DNA of 64,000 nucleotides from Trypanosoma brucei gambiense DAL972. Its lineage: Eukaryota; Euglenozoa; Kinetoplastea; Trypanosomatida; Trypanosomatidae. The position numbers were made by a program, and so were the translations under genes. Below, piece after piece: positions 10,181-19,257 of the stretch. The notes beneath the pieces were generated by a model, which had not been told where the DNA came from, did no database searches, and was given only the letters and a program-made list of their open reading frames with translations. How positions within the stretch are numbered: position 1 is the stretch's first letter; the number at the start of each line of letters is the position of its first letter. The DNA is taken from contig NC_026744.1 in the NCBI RefSeq assembly GCF_000210295.1, positions 2,604,001 through 2,668,000 of the forward strand, in the 5' to 3' direction.

Positions 10181-10693
10181 CTATTTCTTCAGCTTCGCAC
10201 CAACAGGGGCCTTACCAGCCTTCCTCTTGGGTGCCTCCTTCTTTGCAATGACGGATTTGGCGCCAACCTTCGCCGCTACCTTCTTTGCCACGGCAGCCAC
10301 CTTCTCTTCCTTGCTCTTCCTCTTGGCGGCGCGGCGCTTCTTTTCCTTCTGGACCTTCGCGTGAGCCTTCAGGGCCCGCTCCACAATGCGCTGCTCCTCA
10401 ATGAGGAAGGCACGGACGATGCGGTCGCGTACCTGTTCGTGGCTCAACACACCGCCGTATGGGCGCGAAGTCGTCTTCTGATGACGTGGGGCGAGACGCG
10501 CCTTTGTGTGACGCAACGCCTTCGTGCCAGCGAGACGTTTGTGGCCAAGTACCCACGGAGTGTGTGGGCCCTGCGACCGCTTACCGCGCTTCTGCATCAC
10601 TAGGCGATTGCCGGGTGTTCGCACTAGGCGCATGCGGTTGCCACGCGTGGCGTAATGCATGCGACGGCGGTATTGCACACGGGGGCAAGACAT
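10181..10693 (-). CDS. RPL34: 60S ribosomal protein L34 (eL34)
   Basis: A 170-residue protein. The N-terminal part carries the family pattern: RVQYRRRMHYATRGNRMRLVRTPGNRLV, then RSQGPHTPWVLGHKRLAGTKALR and TSRPYGGVLSHEQVRDRIVRAFL. The family is about 115-125 residues in most eukaryotes. Here a tail of some 45 residues rich in Lys and Ala is added, a frequent feature of trypanosomatid ribosomal proteins. An intact ATG start lies after a pyrimidine-rich leader. Confidence 0.95.
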   Translation of the reverse strand: MSCPRVQYRRRMHYATRGNRMRLVRTPGNRLVMQKRGKRSQGPHTPWVLGHKRLAGTKALRHTKARLAPRHQKTTSRPYGGVLSHEQVRDRIVRAFLIEEQRIVERALKAHAKVQKEKKRRAAKRKSKEEKVAAVAKKVAAKVGAKSVIAKKEAPKRKAGKAPVGAKLKK

Positions 10694-10917
10694 CTTCGCT
10701 GATGCTTGTGGGTCCTTCCTTTTCCTTCTCGCTTCTGTAAAGTAACAAGGCAGAAAAAAGGCAACAATATGTGCAATTAAAGATGTGTATGCAACGGAGG
10801 TGTGGTCTTTTTAAAAAAAAAAAAAAAGGTGCAGAGAATGTGTATATCTGTTAGTGGAAGTAACAGCACTACTGCGGGGCCGCCCGGATGCAACTAACGC
10901 TGCAGGATGGTGTACTT

Positions 10918-11541
10918 TCACAATTGAACAATGGGAGTATAACTTAATCGCCGTTTCTTTACGCACTTCCCGCCTTTATCTCCACAGACACTATTACCCC
11001 CCTGCCCTGAAGGTCCCCAGTAACTTTCAATCTTTGATACTGACAGGCAACCCGTCGCCTTAATTGGAAACTCTTCCACTACCCACGCCTCTTTTCCCAC
11101 GCTTGCTGCCACGCGAGCCGCAGCAGTAGCTGACAGTTGGGATAACGGTCCAAAATACACCAAACAATTTCCGTGGTCTTTTAGATCGCGGTAGCCGATG
11201 AAGGCCGCACCAAACTGGCTCCCGTGCCGGAGAAAGAGACCCATTTTATCTGTTAAATGTCTGTAAACACGGCAGGAAAACTCATGTCGCATACGTAGAG
11301 AGGCCCAATATTGCCTGTCCTCTGCTGTGATGAATTCGATAGAAACGAACTCACTCAGGTACTCCAACTCCTCGACGCCTAGGTGAGGACCAGAATAGTC
11401 CTTTTTGTACATCTGCGGAAACTTTGACAAGACCGACGAGTCCTCACATACGAACAGCGGACCATTGACACCAACTACGCGAACAATTGGATTGGGGCGG
11501 TGCTCTCCAACTCCCTCTCCTCTACCACTACCAGAAGCCAT
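10918..11541 (-). CDS. tRNA-splicing endonuclease catalytic subunit (TSEN/Sen family)
   Basis: A 207-residue protein whose residues about 93-160 match the tRNA-intron endonuclease C-terminal domain: YRHLTDKMGLFLRHGSQFGAAFIGY, then HGNCLVYFGPLS, then AARVAASVGKEAWVVEE. The three catalytic positions can be assigned as Tyr117, His123 and Lys150, so an active nuclease is plausible. The family removes introns from pre-tRNA; T. brucei is known to have an intron-containing tRNA-Tyr. It is closer in size to Sen34/Sen15 or archaeal EndA than to Sen2. The open frame extends upstream from a GTG through a C/T-rich tract, so the ATG of MASGSGRG is chosen. Which eukaryotic subunit it corresponds to is uncertain. 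Confidence 0.8.
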   Translation of the reverse strand: MASGSGRGEGVGEHRPNPIVRVVGVNGPLFVCEDSSVLSKFPQMYKKDYSGPHLGVEELEYLSEFVSIEFITAEDRQYWASLRMRHEFSCRVYRHLTDKMGLFLRHGSQFGAAFIGYRDLKDHGNCLVYFGPLSQLSATAAARVAASVGKEAWVVEEFPIKATGCLSVSKIESYWGPSGQGGNSVCGDKGGKCVKKRRLSYTPIVQL

Positions 11542-11895
11542 CAAGGTGGGCCTCCAACAACAAACACCACGGTGGGGGGAGATATAAATAAAAATAAGAA
11601 GGAGGTGGACGGGCTGGGTGAAAAGAGGAAAAGTGGAAACGCCGTCCTTTTTCAGCGAAACATCGTTTTTCATGCGACAGAGCCCCCTTTCCCCCCCCCC
11701 CCACACACACACACCTCTTCAAGAAAAAAAGAAGAGCGGGGCAGAACAGATCCGATGATGAAATAAAGCACGACCCTCGTAGACTTCATGCCCACTTTGT
11801 GCAACCGCACCACCAAAAGGAGCACAGAGTTCCTACACGCTAAGATAAATCTAACTGCGGACGTGAGAAGATCTCATGCCCATGCGGCACGGTGA
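11542..11895. other. intergenic, no gene seen
   Basis: The right part is the 3' region of the DUF498 gene. The left part carries the C/T-rich tract (A/G-rich on plus, about 11582-11650) used for splicing of the endonuclease gene. A C11 run (11691-11701) followed by CA repeats (about 11702-11713) is present. Confidence 0.55.
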
Positions 11896-13785
11896 CTAAA
11901 CCATGATGGGGTTCGTCCGACCCGTGCTCTGAGGGCGCCTGGGATTCCACCGACCTTCGAAAATGGGCCGATATTTTACTTTCGATAAGTCGAATACAAC
12001 TCCATCTTTGTTCGTTACAAACCGCTCCTGGTCATACTCCACAGGATCGCTCTCTGGTTTTCCCTCGCGCCGCTCCTGCATCATGACACGCCAACGCTCA
12101 TATGTATTACGGTCCATCCCGATGATGCGTCCAGTCTTAGGATCCTCCACCACCACCTCGTCGTCATTACGCTCGTGTGGAAACTTCGTGATTGGAATCG
12201 ATGCGGAGTCCCACGGGGCGATATCCGGCGTTGGTGACTCACGTTTGTCCGACTTTTCACCGCGGAGCGCTTGCTGAAGGCGGCGCTCTGTCGGATCACC
12301 TGTTGGTTTGCCCTGAATCTCACGCATAGTAGTATTTTCAATATAGTCATGCAAATGTTCCTTAGGATACCAATGGTAATACGACGGTAGCGTCTCCCAC
12401 TGCACATCCTCGCCAGGTTCAATCAACGGTCGTAGCTTGGTTCCGCTCGTTCCCGGTCGCACCAACCGGCCATCACTGAGCTGGTGGTACTTTGGACCGA
12501 ATCCAGTTCCCTGCATATGGCGGTACTTTTCTGCTACCTTGTTCGGTTTAAACAAGGCCGACGAGAACTGCTTAATGGGAGGAATGCCCAGCTGCGTGTC
12601 AGAAAGGGAAAACATATCGTTTTCGATAAAATCACCAAAACACTCTGTGCCATAACCGTTCGTCGGAATTGGGTTGATGACGGCCAGTGCAGCACGACGC
12701 GAAACAGACAGCTGCACGCCGAAGTGGCCACACGCCTGCGGGGTAGTGAGGCAGTGAATAATAGATCCCCGCTTCTGGAATGCTATGCGCAGCTCCTCAT
12801 CAATAAAATGAAGATTTCGACCCGTCCCAAGAAATATGACGTCAGGCACCGGGTACAAGTGAAGCAAAAGCGCCAGTGTACGTTCATTAACCTCTTCGAA
12901 GCTGCTTACATTCCAGTGGTAGTACGACTTATCAGTAACAATGCAAGAACCGATTACCTCCTTGTCATTTACAAATATGCTATCCGGTGTATATGCCGTG
13001 ATGCGCATCCTCGAAAGGCCCCGGGGCTCCTCGATACGAGCAGAAAATGGGTTAGCATGAAACTGGGTGGCCATCTTCTCCTCATTGTAAAACCGCTCCT
13101 GGCCCTCCCGTGTCTGTAACGAGAGGCCGCTCGCCGTCTTTCCGGACTCACGCTGCCTCTTCAACCACTGAGCGAGCGCAGCACTGTCCTGAGGACGATA
13201 ACCGGGGGTTATCTTAAAAGGGTCATAAGTTGGGTCACTTGGGTGAGGCCGGCGGCGCTTCCGCGTCTCCTCCATTTTTATCTCCGCCCGCTTTGTCTCC
13301 GCAACGAACTTACGGTATTCTGCTTCGTTCTCCACCTGCAATTGGCGCCGCATCAAGATCAACTCCTCGTCTGATTCATAATCGCTAGGCTTAGGAGGCT
13401 TCACATGTTTATTGGCGGTCCCCACATCCATATACGTCTCACGTGTCCCTGTCCCATAAAAAAGCTGACCGTCGCTAGTGGTTGGTAGCTTCTGCTCCTC
13501 CACAAGTCGTCCGGTGGTCAGCCGCTGCCCTTCCAGCCATTTCTTGTCACGCTCCGCCATGTAATCCTCAACCAACTGACCGGGGCGTATCCCTACACGG
13601 ACACCACCCTCCTGCTGCAAATACGTCTTCTTGTAAGTCTCCTCATTCATTGGGACCTCTGTCAATGGATCATCACGAGGATCTGGAACGTAACGGCGCA
13701 CGAACCGCTGCACGGTGCGCCGTGCCCTCGTCTTCCAATCAATGTTGGAGTACCCACCACCTCTCTGAACCAAAGAGCAGCGCAT
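11896..13785 (-). CDS. mitochondrial protein with DUF498/NDUFAF3-like (Mth938) domain
   Basis: A 629-residue protein. It starts MRCSLVQRGGGYSNIDWKTR and continues ARRTVQRFVRRYV, an Arg-rich presequence lacking acids early on, so mitochondrial import is likely. Residues about 262-385 form a DUF498 domain: SIFVNDKEVIGSCIVTD, then PDVIFLGTGRNLHFIDEEL and GSIIHCLTTPQACGHFGVQL. In animals this fold is NDUFAF3, a complex I assembly factor, but here it sits in a much larger protein with long charged flanks. The C-terminal part is rich in Pro, Glu and Arg with no known domain. The frame extends upstream only through a GTG. A role in complex I or mitoribosome biogenesis would be a guess. Confidence 0.8.
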   Translation of the reverse strand: MRCSLVQRGGGYSNIDWKTRARRTVQRFVRRYVPDPRDDPLTEVPMNEETYKKTYLQQEGGVRVGIRPGQLVEDYMAERDKKWLEGQRLTTGRLVEEQKLPTTSDGQLFYGTGTRETYMDVGTANKHVKPPKPSDYESDEELILMRRQLQVENEAEYRKFVAETKRAEIKMEETRKRRRPHPSDPTYDPFKITPGYRPQDSAALAQWLKRQRESGKTASGLSLQTREGQERFYNEEKMATQFHANPFSARIEEPRGLSRMRITAYTPDSIFVNDKEVIGSCIVTDKSYYHWNVSSFEEVNERTLALLLHLYPVPDVIFLGTGRNLHFIDEELRIAFQKRGSIIHCLTTPQACGHFGVQLSVSRRAALAVINPIPTNGYGTECFGDFIENDMFSLSDTQLGIPPIKQFSSALFKPNKVAEKYRHMQGTGFGPKYHQLSDGRLVRPGTSGTKLRPLIEPGEDVQWETLPSYYHWYPKEHLHDYIENTTMREIQGKPTGDPTERRLQQALRGEKSDKRESPTPDIAPWDSASIPITKFPHERNDDEVVVEDPKTGRIIGMDRNTYERWRVMMQERREGKPESDPVEYDQERFVTNKDGVVFDLSKVKYRPIFEGRWNPRRPQSTGRTNPIMV

Positions 13786-14319
13786 ATATAAGTGGTGCTG
13801 CTGTTTCACTGGGAGACACTGCACCGCTCTTTGCTAAAGATTGTGTGGCAGCTCCTCGCCTGCGTATTCGTGTGTACGCGCGGACACCTCCTTCTCCTTC
13901 ACTCACACGGCCGTCACTCCCACTTCGGAAACCCCCCACCACCCACTCTTACAACCGCAGAGAAGGATGAGACCATGGAGAATAAGGTGTGCAAATTGGG
14001 AGCAAGGAGATTAAATTTAACCACGTACAAAGTGAAAAAAAAAAAAAGAAGGGGTACCTGGAATAAATAGCCACGGACTGGGGGGATTTGTTGAAGACAA
14101 GATAACGGAGCCGCTAAAAACAGAGTTTTAGAAGAAGCAGTTAAAACAATATTATTTCTGGACTTCCATTTGGTACCCAGATGTGAAAAAGAAAGGAACC
14201 GACGTGGTGATTCCTTTTACCTGTACGCTCTGCACATCACTACAGATGTGTATTTTTGTTGTTGGTTTTCGCTGAAACCTCGTGTTGCCTCCACTCCCTG
14301 TCTTCACCTTACCAGCTGG
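13786..14319. other. intergenic, no gene seen
   Basis: The 5' region of the DUF498 gene and the 3' region of CLP1, with an A-run near 14036-14047. No coding region is supported. Confidence 0.55.
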
Positions 14320-15612
14320 TTATATCGCCACCGCTTCCTCTACGTGGGCCGCAACCTCCCCGGAAAAAAGAGCGGAAGGAGGACACGACCGTGTCGGTTC
14401 GTTCGGGAGAATCAAAAATCGTCGAGGAAGCGGCTCCGAAGCCGGAACGACCGCGACCAGCTCCTCATGCTCCTCGTCGATAGCAAAGAGCAGTAGCAAT
14501 CCAGCTATGGGGGCTAAGGGTACCTCCTCAATCACCTCAGCATGTGAAACCGCGCATATACAGCCTATAATAGTTGCTGAAGGTGTTACCTTGCTGCAGG
14601 TTACTCCGCTCTCGGACCTTACATACCGTACAAACTGCACTTGCGCAAGGGGAAGTACAATTTTTGCGCAAGCAAGTGGACACTGGGGATTTCCTGAAAA
14701 GTACCCGCAGAGGCGTTGCTCCCGCACTGAACTGTTGCACCGCTGAGACACAGGCGCCACGTAGGAAACATCACATTCAGGAAGCACACGTTGTATGTCC
14801 TCTTGCAGAACATTGGAACACAGGTCCGATTCACCCTGCGTACTAACCATGACAACATGCGTAGGCCGCAGTAATTCAACAAGTCTGCGAAAATATACAC
14901 CCTCCATCACCCCCTCCTGTGGAGAGGGCGCGTCTATTACAACGTGGGCTCGCTCAGTGTTGGCCGCACCTATTAGCGCATCGGTGCACTCGTTCAGTTG
15001 CTCCACAAAAGAAAGAAACGAAGCAACACTTTCATTGCCAGGAGGGGCTGTTTCACCAACAAAAAGTGAAAATGGCAACAACGTTGGGGAGGCGGAAGTG
15101 TCGGGCCACAGTATGTGCTCTACAAGCACAGTTGAAATGCACCCAGGCGCATAGATGGAGTTGGACTCGGCGTTAAGGTCCATCAAGAATACGGACGTGG
15201 ACGCTGCCCCCAGTTCCACTGCAGAAGCATCCTCGCGGAGTATGTTGCAAATTGTGTGCGCTGTTAAAGTTTTACCACTAGCACGACGCCCAATGACGAG
15301 CACCTTACTTCGAGTCACAGTAGCAAGAGCACCACGACACAACTGCCCAACGGATGCCATGCCCGTAGCAGCCTTTGAAACCTCGAACTGCTTAGTCGAC
15401 GTAGCGAGTACGCAACCACCTTCTAAGGTGTACATCACAAGCGAGTACCGATCCGTTAAAAGACGAAAGGTAGGGGGTTCTTTAGCCTTGAGGAGCACAC
15501 CGGCAACTTCAACTACCCCAGACAGCAGTTGCAACCCCACAACGCAGCTCCCAGAGAGAGTGCATTCCTCACCTGCACTTATCGTGATCTTCCGTTGGTA
15601 CGGTGAGCTCAT
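14320..15612 (-). CDS. CLP1: CLP1-like polynucleotide kinase / mRNA cleavage factor subunit
   Basis: A 430-residue protein of the usual CLP1 length. The N-terminal beta domain (about 1-95) has the typical GSCVVGLQLLSGVVEVAGVL strand pattern. It is followed by a Walker A motif GRRASGKT (108-115), a LMDLNAESNSIYAPGCIS segment resembling the CLP1 DxDxGQ...PG region, and a C-terminal beta domain. The family acts in pre-mRNA 3'-end formation and, in animals, associates with the tRNA endonuclease as an RNA 5'-kinase. In this window a tRNA endonuclease subunit is encoded two genes downstream; since trypanosome arrays are not functional operons, that proximity may be chance. The Walker A is intact. 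Confidence 0.85.
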   Translation of the reverse strand: MSSPYQRKITISAGEECTLSGSCVVGLQLLSGVVEVAGVLLKAKEPPTFRLLTDRYSLVMYTLEGGCVLATSTKQFEVSKAATGMASVGQLCRGALATVTRSKVLVIGRRASGKTLTAHTICNILREDASAVELGAASTSVFLMDLNAESNSIYAPGCISTVLVEHILWPDTSASPTLLPFSLFVGETAPPGNESVASFLSFVEQLNECTDALIGAANTERAHVVIDAPSPQEGVMEGVYFRRLVELLRPTHVVMVSTQGESDLCSNVLQEDIQRVLPECDVSYVAPVSQRCNSSVREQRLCGYFSGNPQCPLACAKIVLPLAQVQFVRYVRSESGVTCSKVTPSATIIGCICAVSHAEVIEEVPLAPIAGLLLLFAIDEEHEELVAVVPASEPLPRRFLILPNEPTRSCPPSALFSGEVAAHVEEAVAI

Positions 15613-18315
15613 ATCGCACTAACTAAGCTTCTATTCACTACTCTCACCGCCACAACCGCGTGTAGTTATCGCGTCAGCGCTAGTTACGGTGTCCCTACAA
15701 CTCTGGCCGCGTCGCCTCACAACGTACAGCAACGCGATGTGTGACTCCGCGCCAAGTTCTCCGCTAGCTACATAAAAAAAAAAAAAACAAATAGGTGAAC
15801 AGAAATAACGTCAAACGACATGGATAATAAAAAGTCAGTGGATGTGCAGCGCCTAAAGGGGAACTTCAGCCCCTCCCCCTTCGTCATTCAACTCTTCCCT
15901 CTTAGAGAAGGAAAGAAATAATTCGCGAGCAACGATAGGCACGCTGCAGAACGAACCCGTGGCAGCGCAGTCGCGGCCAGGAGCCGCAGTGAAAGAAACA
16001 GGGGCCCTCAACAAACTACCAAGTTGCTTACATAAACCCAATCTGCACATCCGCAGATTAAGAAGAGAGGCTGAGCAACTTGCATGTATCTCAGTGTAAA
16101 GGTCTGTGCACCCCAAGAGTGCCAAGCGGGTTTCCGCCAAGTAATCGGCGCAGTTACCTACAATTTTTAAAAAAAGTTAAGAGGGGAAAAGGAGTTCAGA
16201 CACATATACAGCCAAATAAACGACTATTCACATAACCGCATCCCCCTCCTGCTACACAACCGCTGCACAAGTACACACACTGGCACCATCCCTCATATCT
16301 CTTCCCAATCAACTTTAACAACCCCACCCAGTACGGCTGTAGAACTGCCGTAACTCTTTCCTTGCTCATTAGCTTGGCCTCTTATGGTCCATATCCTTTT
16401 TTGTTAAAGCAACTTTAAAAGCGCACAAAACACCATTTTCTTGGCTCTTAAACTTGACTTGTTCAAGCGGGATACCTTTGTTGTTTGGTTGCTTCACCTT
16501 TCCCACGCGTACATTGCCCTCCAAGGACAGCAACAGTAAAAGGGTTCCGACCAATGACGTCAACGTGCTCTTTCATAGGCAGACCCAAACTGGGGCAGAG
16601 AATATAAAATACAAACTTATTTCTTTTTTTTTTTTTAAAGCACGGAAAGGCAAGCGCTCAAACTCCTGGTGTCCCTCTACTCCCACCTCCCCCTCCCCAA
16701 ACGCACCTCCATGCCGCGCCCTCTCCATATTTTCAACTCTTCCATTTCACATCAATCGCCTCTGGCCGTTCCTTCTTATTTGCTTGTCTGTCCGGTGATC
16801 CCTTCATTTATCTATAAAACCTCACGTATCCTCATTCATACACACACATACATGTAGATACATGCGCAATTTTTTGTTGGTGTAATTATAAAAATGCGAT
16901 CGCGGCAGTGAATACAAGCATCGGCGCAAAAAAAAAAAAAAAAGAGGGTGGTACTTAAAAAAAAGGTGTCTGCACTCCCATGGCAAATATCCGACAGCAC
17001 AAAAGTAAATTGATAAATTTACACGCATAAATAGGCAGATATATATATATATATATTAACACTGTGCGCCGGTATTGCAGTTACTAAAAAGAAGTTCTGA
17101 AATCGTCATCCACCTTCCTTTTTCCTGTTACCACTTGCACTACCATTCCCTCGTTACCATCCGGCATATTTCGACTCTTGGAAAATATGGATATAAAAAA
17201 CTCTTCTAGCTCAATTGCAGTGGCCACAACAAATATACGCCACGTTGCCTAAGTGCAGGCACCATTCAAAGACAAGAAAGGAAAAAGGGGTTGGCCGAAA
17301 ACATGTGAAGGGGAAGTACCGCACCTTCGCGCGTCGTTAGCATAGGTAAATATGGTAAAGAAAAAAGGTAGAAATCAGCAGCACGGAAGAAAAAAAAAGT
17401 TGAACTACACCATACAAGCACGCAAACATTCCACTGACTTCTTTACCTACTGGCAACCGGAAAAAAAAAAAGTAGGTCGTCAATAGGAACATCCCTCTCC
17501 ATGGGAAGTTGCCCCCTCCCCCTTTGCGCTTCTCGATTCCCCCACAGGTGGCACAAACGGACTACAGAGTGGGCTCCCCTCCTCATCACACTCACTTCTT
17601 TTGTTCCCTACATATAAATAAACAAATATATATGTATATGTCCTGGGGGCACTGGTTTGGGCAGAGCTAAACAAGAGCCCTCCCACCTCAGGGGATTACT
17701 GTTTCTTGAAAAGTAACTCCACAAAGCCACCCATTCCAATAGTCTCTTCAGAGACATAGGAAGAGGGCGAAATGAGCGGGAAGCAATTCAACACAACATA
17801 TTCAAAAACAATAGTAATAAATGAAAAGGGGTGAAAAAAAAAAAGGAGAAAGTACTAACGGAGATTGCTACTGCTTTTATGATAATCGAACGGAAAAAGG
17901 TACATCGAACGTGGGAAGCCGTGAAATAGCTACAGCACTGAACGGTGGTGGTATCCTGAGAACTATCTGAACGCACCTGCCAAACGAAAAGTAGCAAACC
18001 AAAATGGGGCTGTCCCGTATTTGATGAACGTATCAGTGGGGAAATAAAGGACACATAATTCCAAACCCCCGAGGGTAACGCATGACGGAAGTAGGGTTAC
18101 GTACCCCTATCCCGACCATGCCTCGTCTAACCCCTCACCTTCCCACTTAAATACGCTCGCTTTCTTTTCTTCTTTCACTAGGAACCACCTCTCCCACGTC
18201 CTCGACGGCACGGAGGCAACGTCGGCATACGCTCCCCACCTGTATCTCACTCTTCGCAAAACGGTTTCTCAGGGGTATAACACAATCAACTTTAATACCA
18301 CACCAACACCCAGGG
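15613..18315. other. 2.7-kb stretch without a convincing gene
   Basis: The longest gene-free stretch inside the leftward array. Only short frames are seen; the largest, about 95 codons near 15.9-16.1 kb, opens with TTG and has no homology I know. The region has several A-runs and T-runs (15774-15787, 16625-16637, 16927-16943, 17461-17470, 17837-17844) and an (AT)9 at 17039-17056. It could be a long 3' UTR of the gene to its right, or could host noncoding RNA, but no structure is recognisable. Confidence 0.5.
17039..17056. repeat. (AT)9 microsatellite
   Basis: Nine uninterrupted AT units inside the gene-free stretch. Confidence 0.9.
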
Positions 18316-18876
18316 TCATCCCAAGCATGACGGGGGTTGTGGCAACAGCCCTGAAGGCCTGTCCTGCACCACCGTCATTACACACGTGCTGTTGCTAACA
18401 ACCTCACCGTTTCCCCCTCCAGTCCGTCTCGTTCCCCTACCGAGTTCAAGAAGCATCTCCTCGGCCATATACTCAAGATCTGCGTGTGCAACACTTTTGA
18501 GAGTACGCTCGACAGATCCCCAATCACGATCCAACTCACAACCACCGAGGACAGCGATAACGTCCCCACGCTTAAGAGTTAATTCGTGCATCTGGGCCCG
18601 ACCCTCCTCCCCTGCACAATGGAAGGCGAGCCGTTGCGCGCGGAACAGTGAGACGGCGCACTGACCAAGCAACTCCATCCTCGCAAGCGGGGGACGACCG
18701 GTACTCAAGGGGGTGAGGCGCACCGCGACTGAGGTACCCGGGCAGGTGCAAGCAAGGATCGCTGGTGTGCAGACAAAAGAACAACCACGATGGGCAGCGT
18801 GCGTCATCTTGACTGCCCGGTCGGCGAAGTAAAGGCCATCAAGCACCGTCGTCACCGTGGTCCTAGCGATCGCCAT
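18316..18876 (-). CDS. conserved-looking protein of unknown function, possible degenerate PP2C-like fold
   Basis: A 186-residue protein starting MAIARTTVTTVLDGLYF. A strong acceptor (pyrimidine tract then CTCATAG, AG at 18937-18938) lies 60 bases upstream, so the gene is expressed in the usual way. The pattern of a hydrophobic strand, then LTLKRGDVIAVLGGCELD, a helix with LEYMAEEMLLEL and a final strand TCVMTVV recalls the C-terminal half of PP2C-type (PPTC7-like) phosphatases. The metal-binding Asp-Gly motifs are missing, so if related it would be a pseudophosphatase. This likeness is weak and only inferred. Confidence 0.55.
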   Translation of the reverse strand: MAIARTTVTTVLDGLYFADRAVKMTHAAHRGCSFVCTPAILACTCPGTSVAVRLTPLSTGRPPLARMELLGQCAVSLFRAQRLAFHCAGEEGRAQMHELTLKRGDVIAVLGGCELDRDWGSVERTLKSVAHADLEYMAEEMLLELGRGTRRTGGGNGEVVSNSTCVMTVVQDRPSGLLPQPPSCLG

Positions 18877-19257
18877 CCTAGGCTGTCCCACCGCCCTGCG
18901 TGTGCCGAGGGAGCGCTCTCTAGAAGCGCACCAGTACTATGAGATAGTGGAAAGGCAAAGAAAAAAGGGAAAACAGTGCAAGAGCTAATCAACGACACCA
19001 AAAAAAGATCTTACACAGCAAACTCCAAGCCCGTAGACTCTTAGGGAGCAAACAATGGAACTACTTTGTGTGTGTAAGCACAGAAAGGGGGGAAGTCGAA
19101 CGTAACAAACGACACCCCTATTGCCCGTCACACGTTTTGGGCCTCTTTTACCTACAATACACCTTCGTGTACTCAATCCGTCCCGGGCCTTGATGTAATA
19201 GTTCCCCCTTTCCTTATAATCTTTCTTGAAATTAAGATTCTCCATCCATGCGTCCAT
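18877..19257. other. intergenic, no gene seen
   Basis: The 5' UTR and acceptor of the 186-residue gene plus the 3' region of the nucleoporin gene. Nothing else is supported. Confidence 0.5.
18937..18990 (-). promoter_or_regulatory. spliced-leader acceptor upstream of the 186-residue gene
   Basis: On the minus strand, a long C/T run with a T7 stretch is followed by CTATCTCATAG. It is a textbook trans-splice acceptor and supports a 60-base 5' UTR. Confidence 0.6.

Noticed and set aside
11542..11712. 57-residue extension of the tRNA endonuclease subunit, with an internal ATG at 11673
   Set aside because: It spans a C/T-rich tract typical of the trans-splice region and has a GTG at its start; the ATG at 11541 is better.
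15853..16140. 95-codon minus frame
   Set aside because: TTG start, no homology recognised, no clear acceptor and no domain-like pattern.
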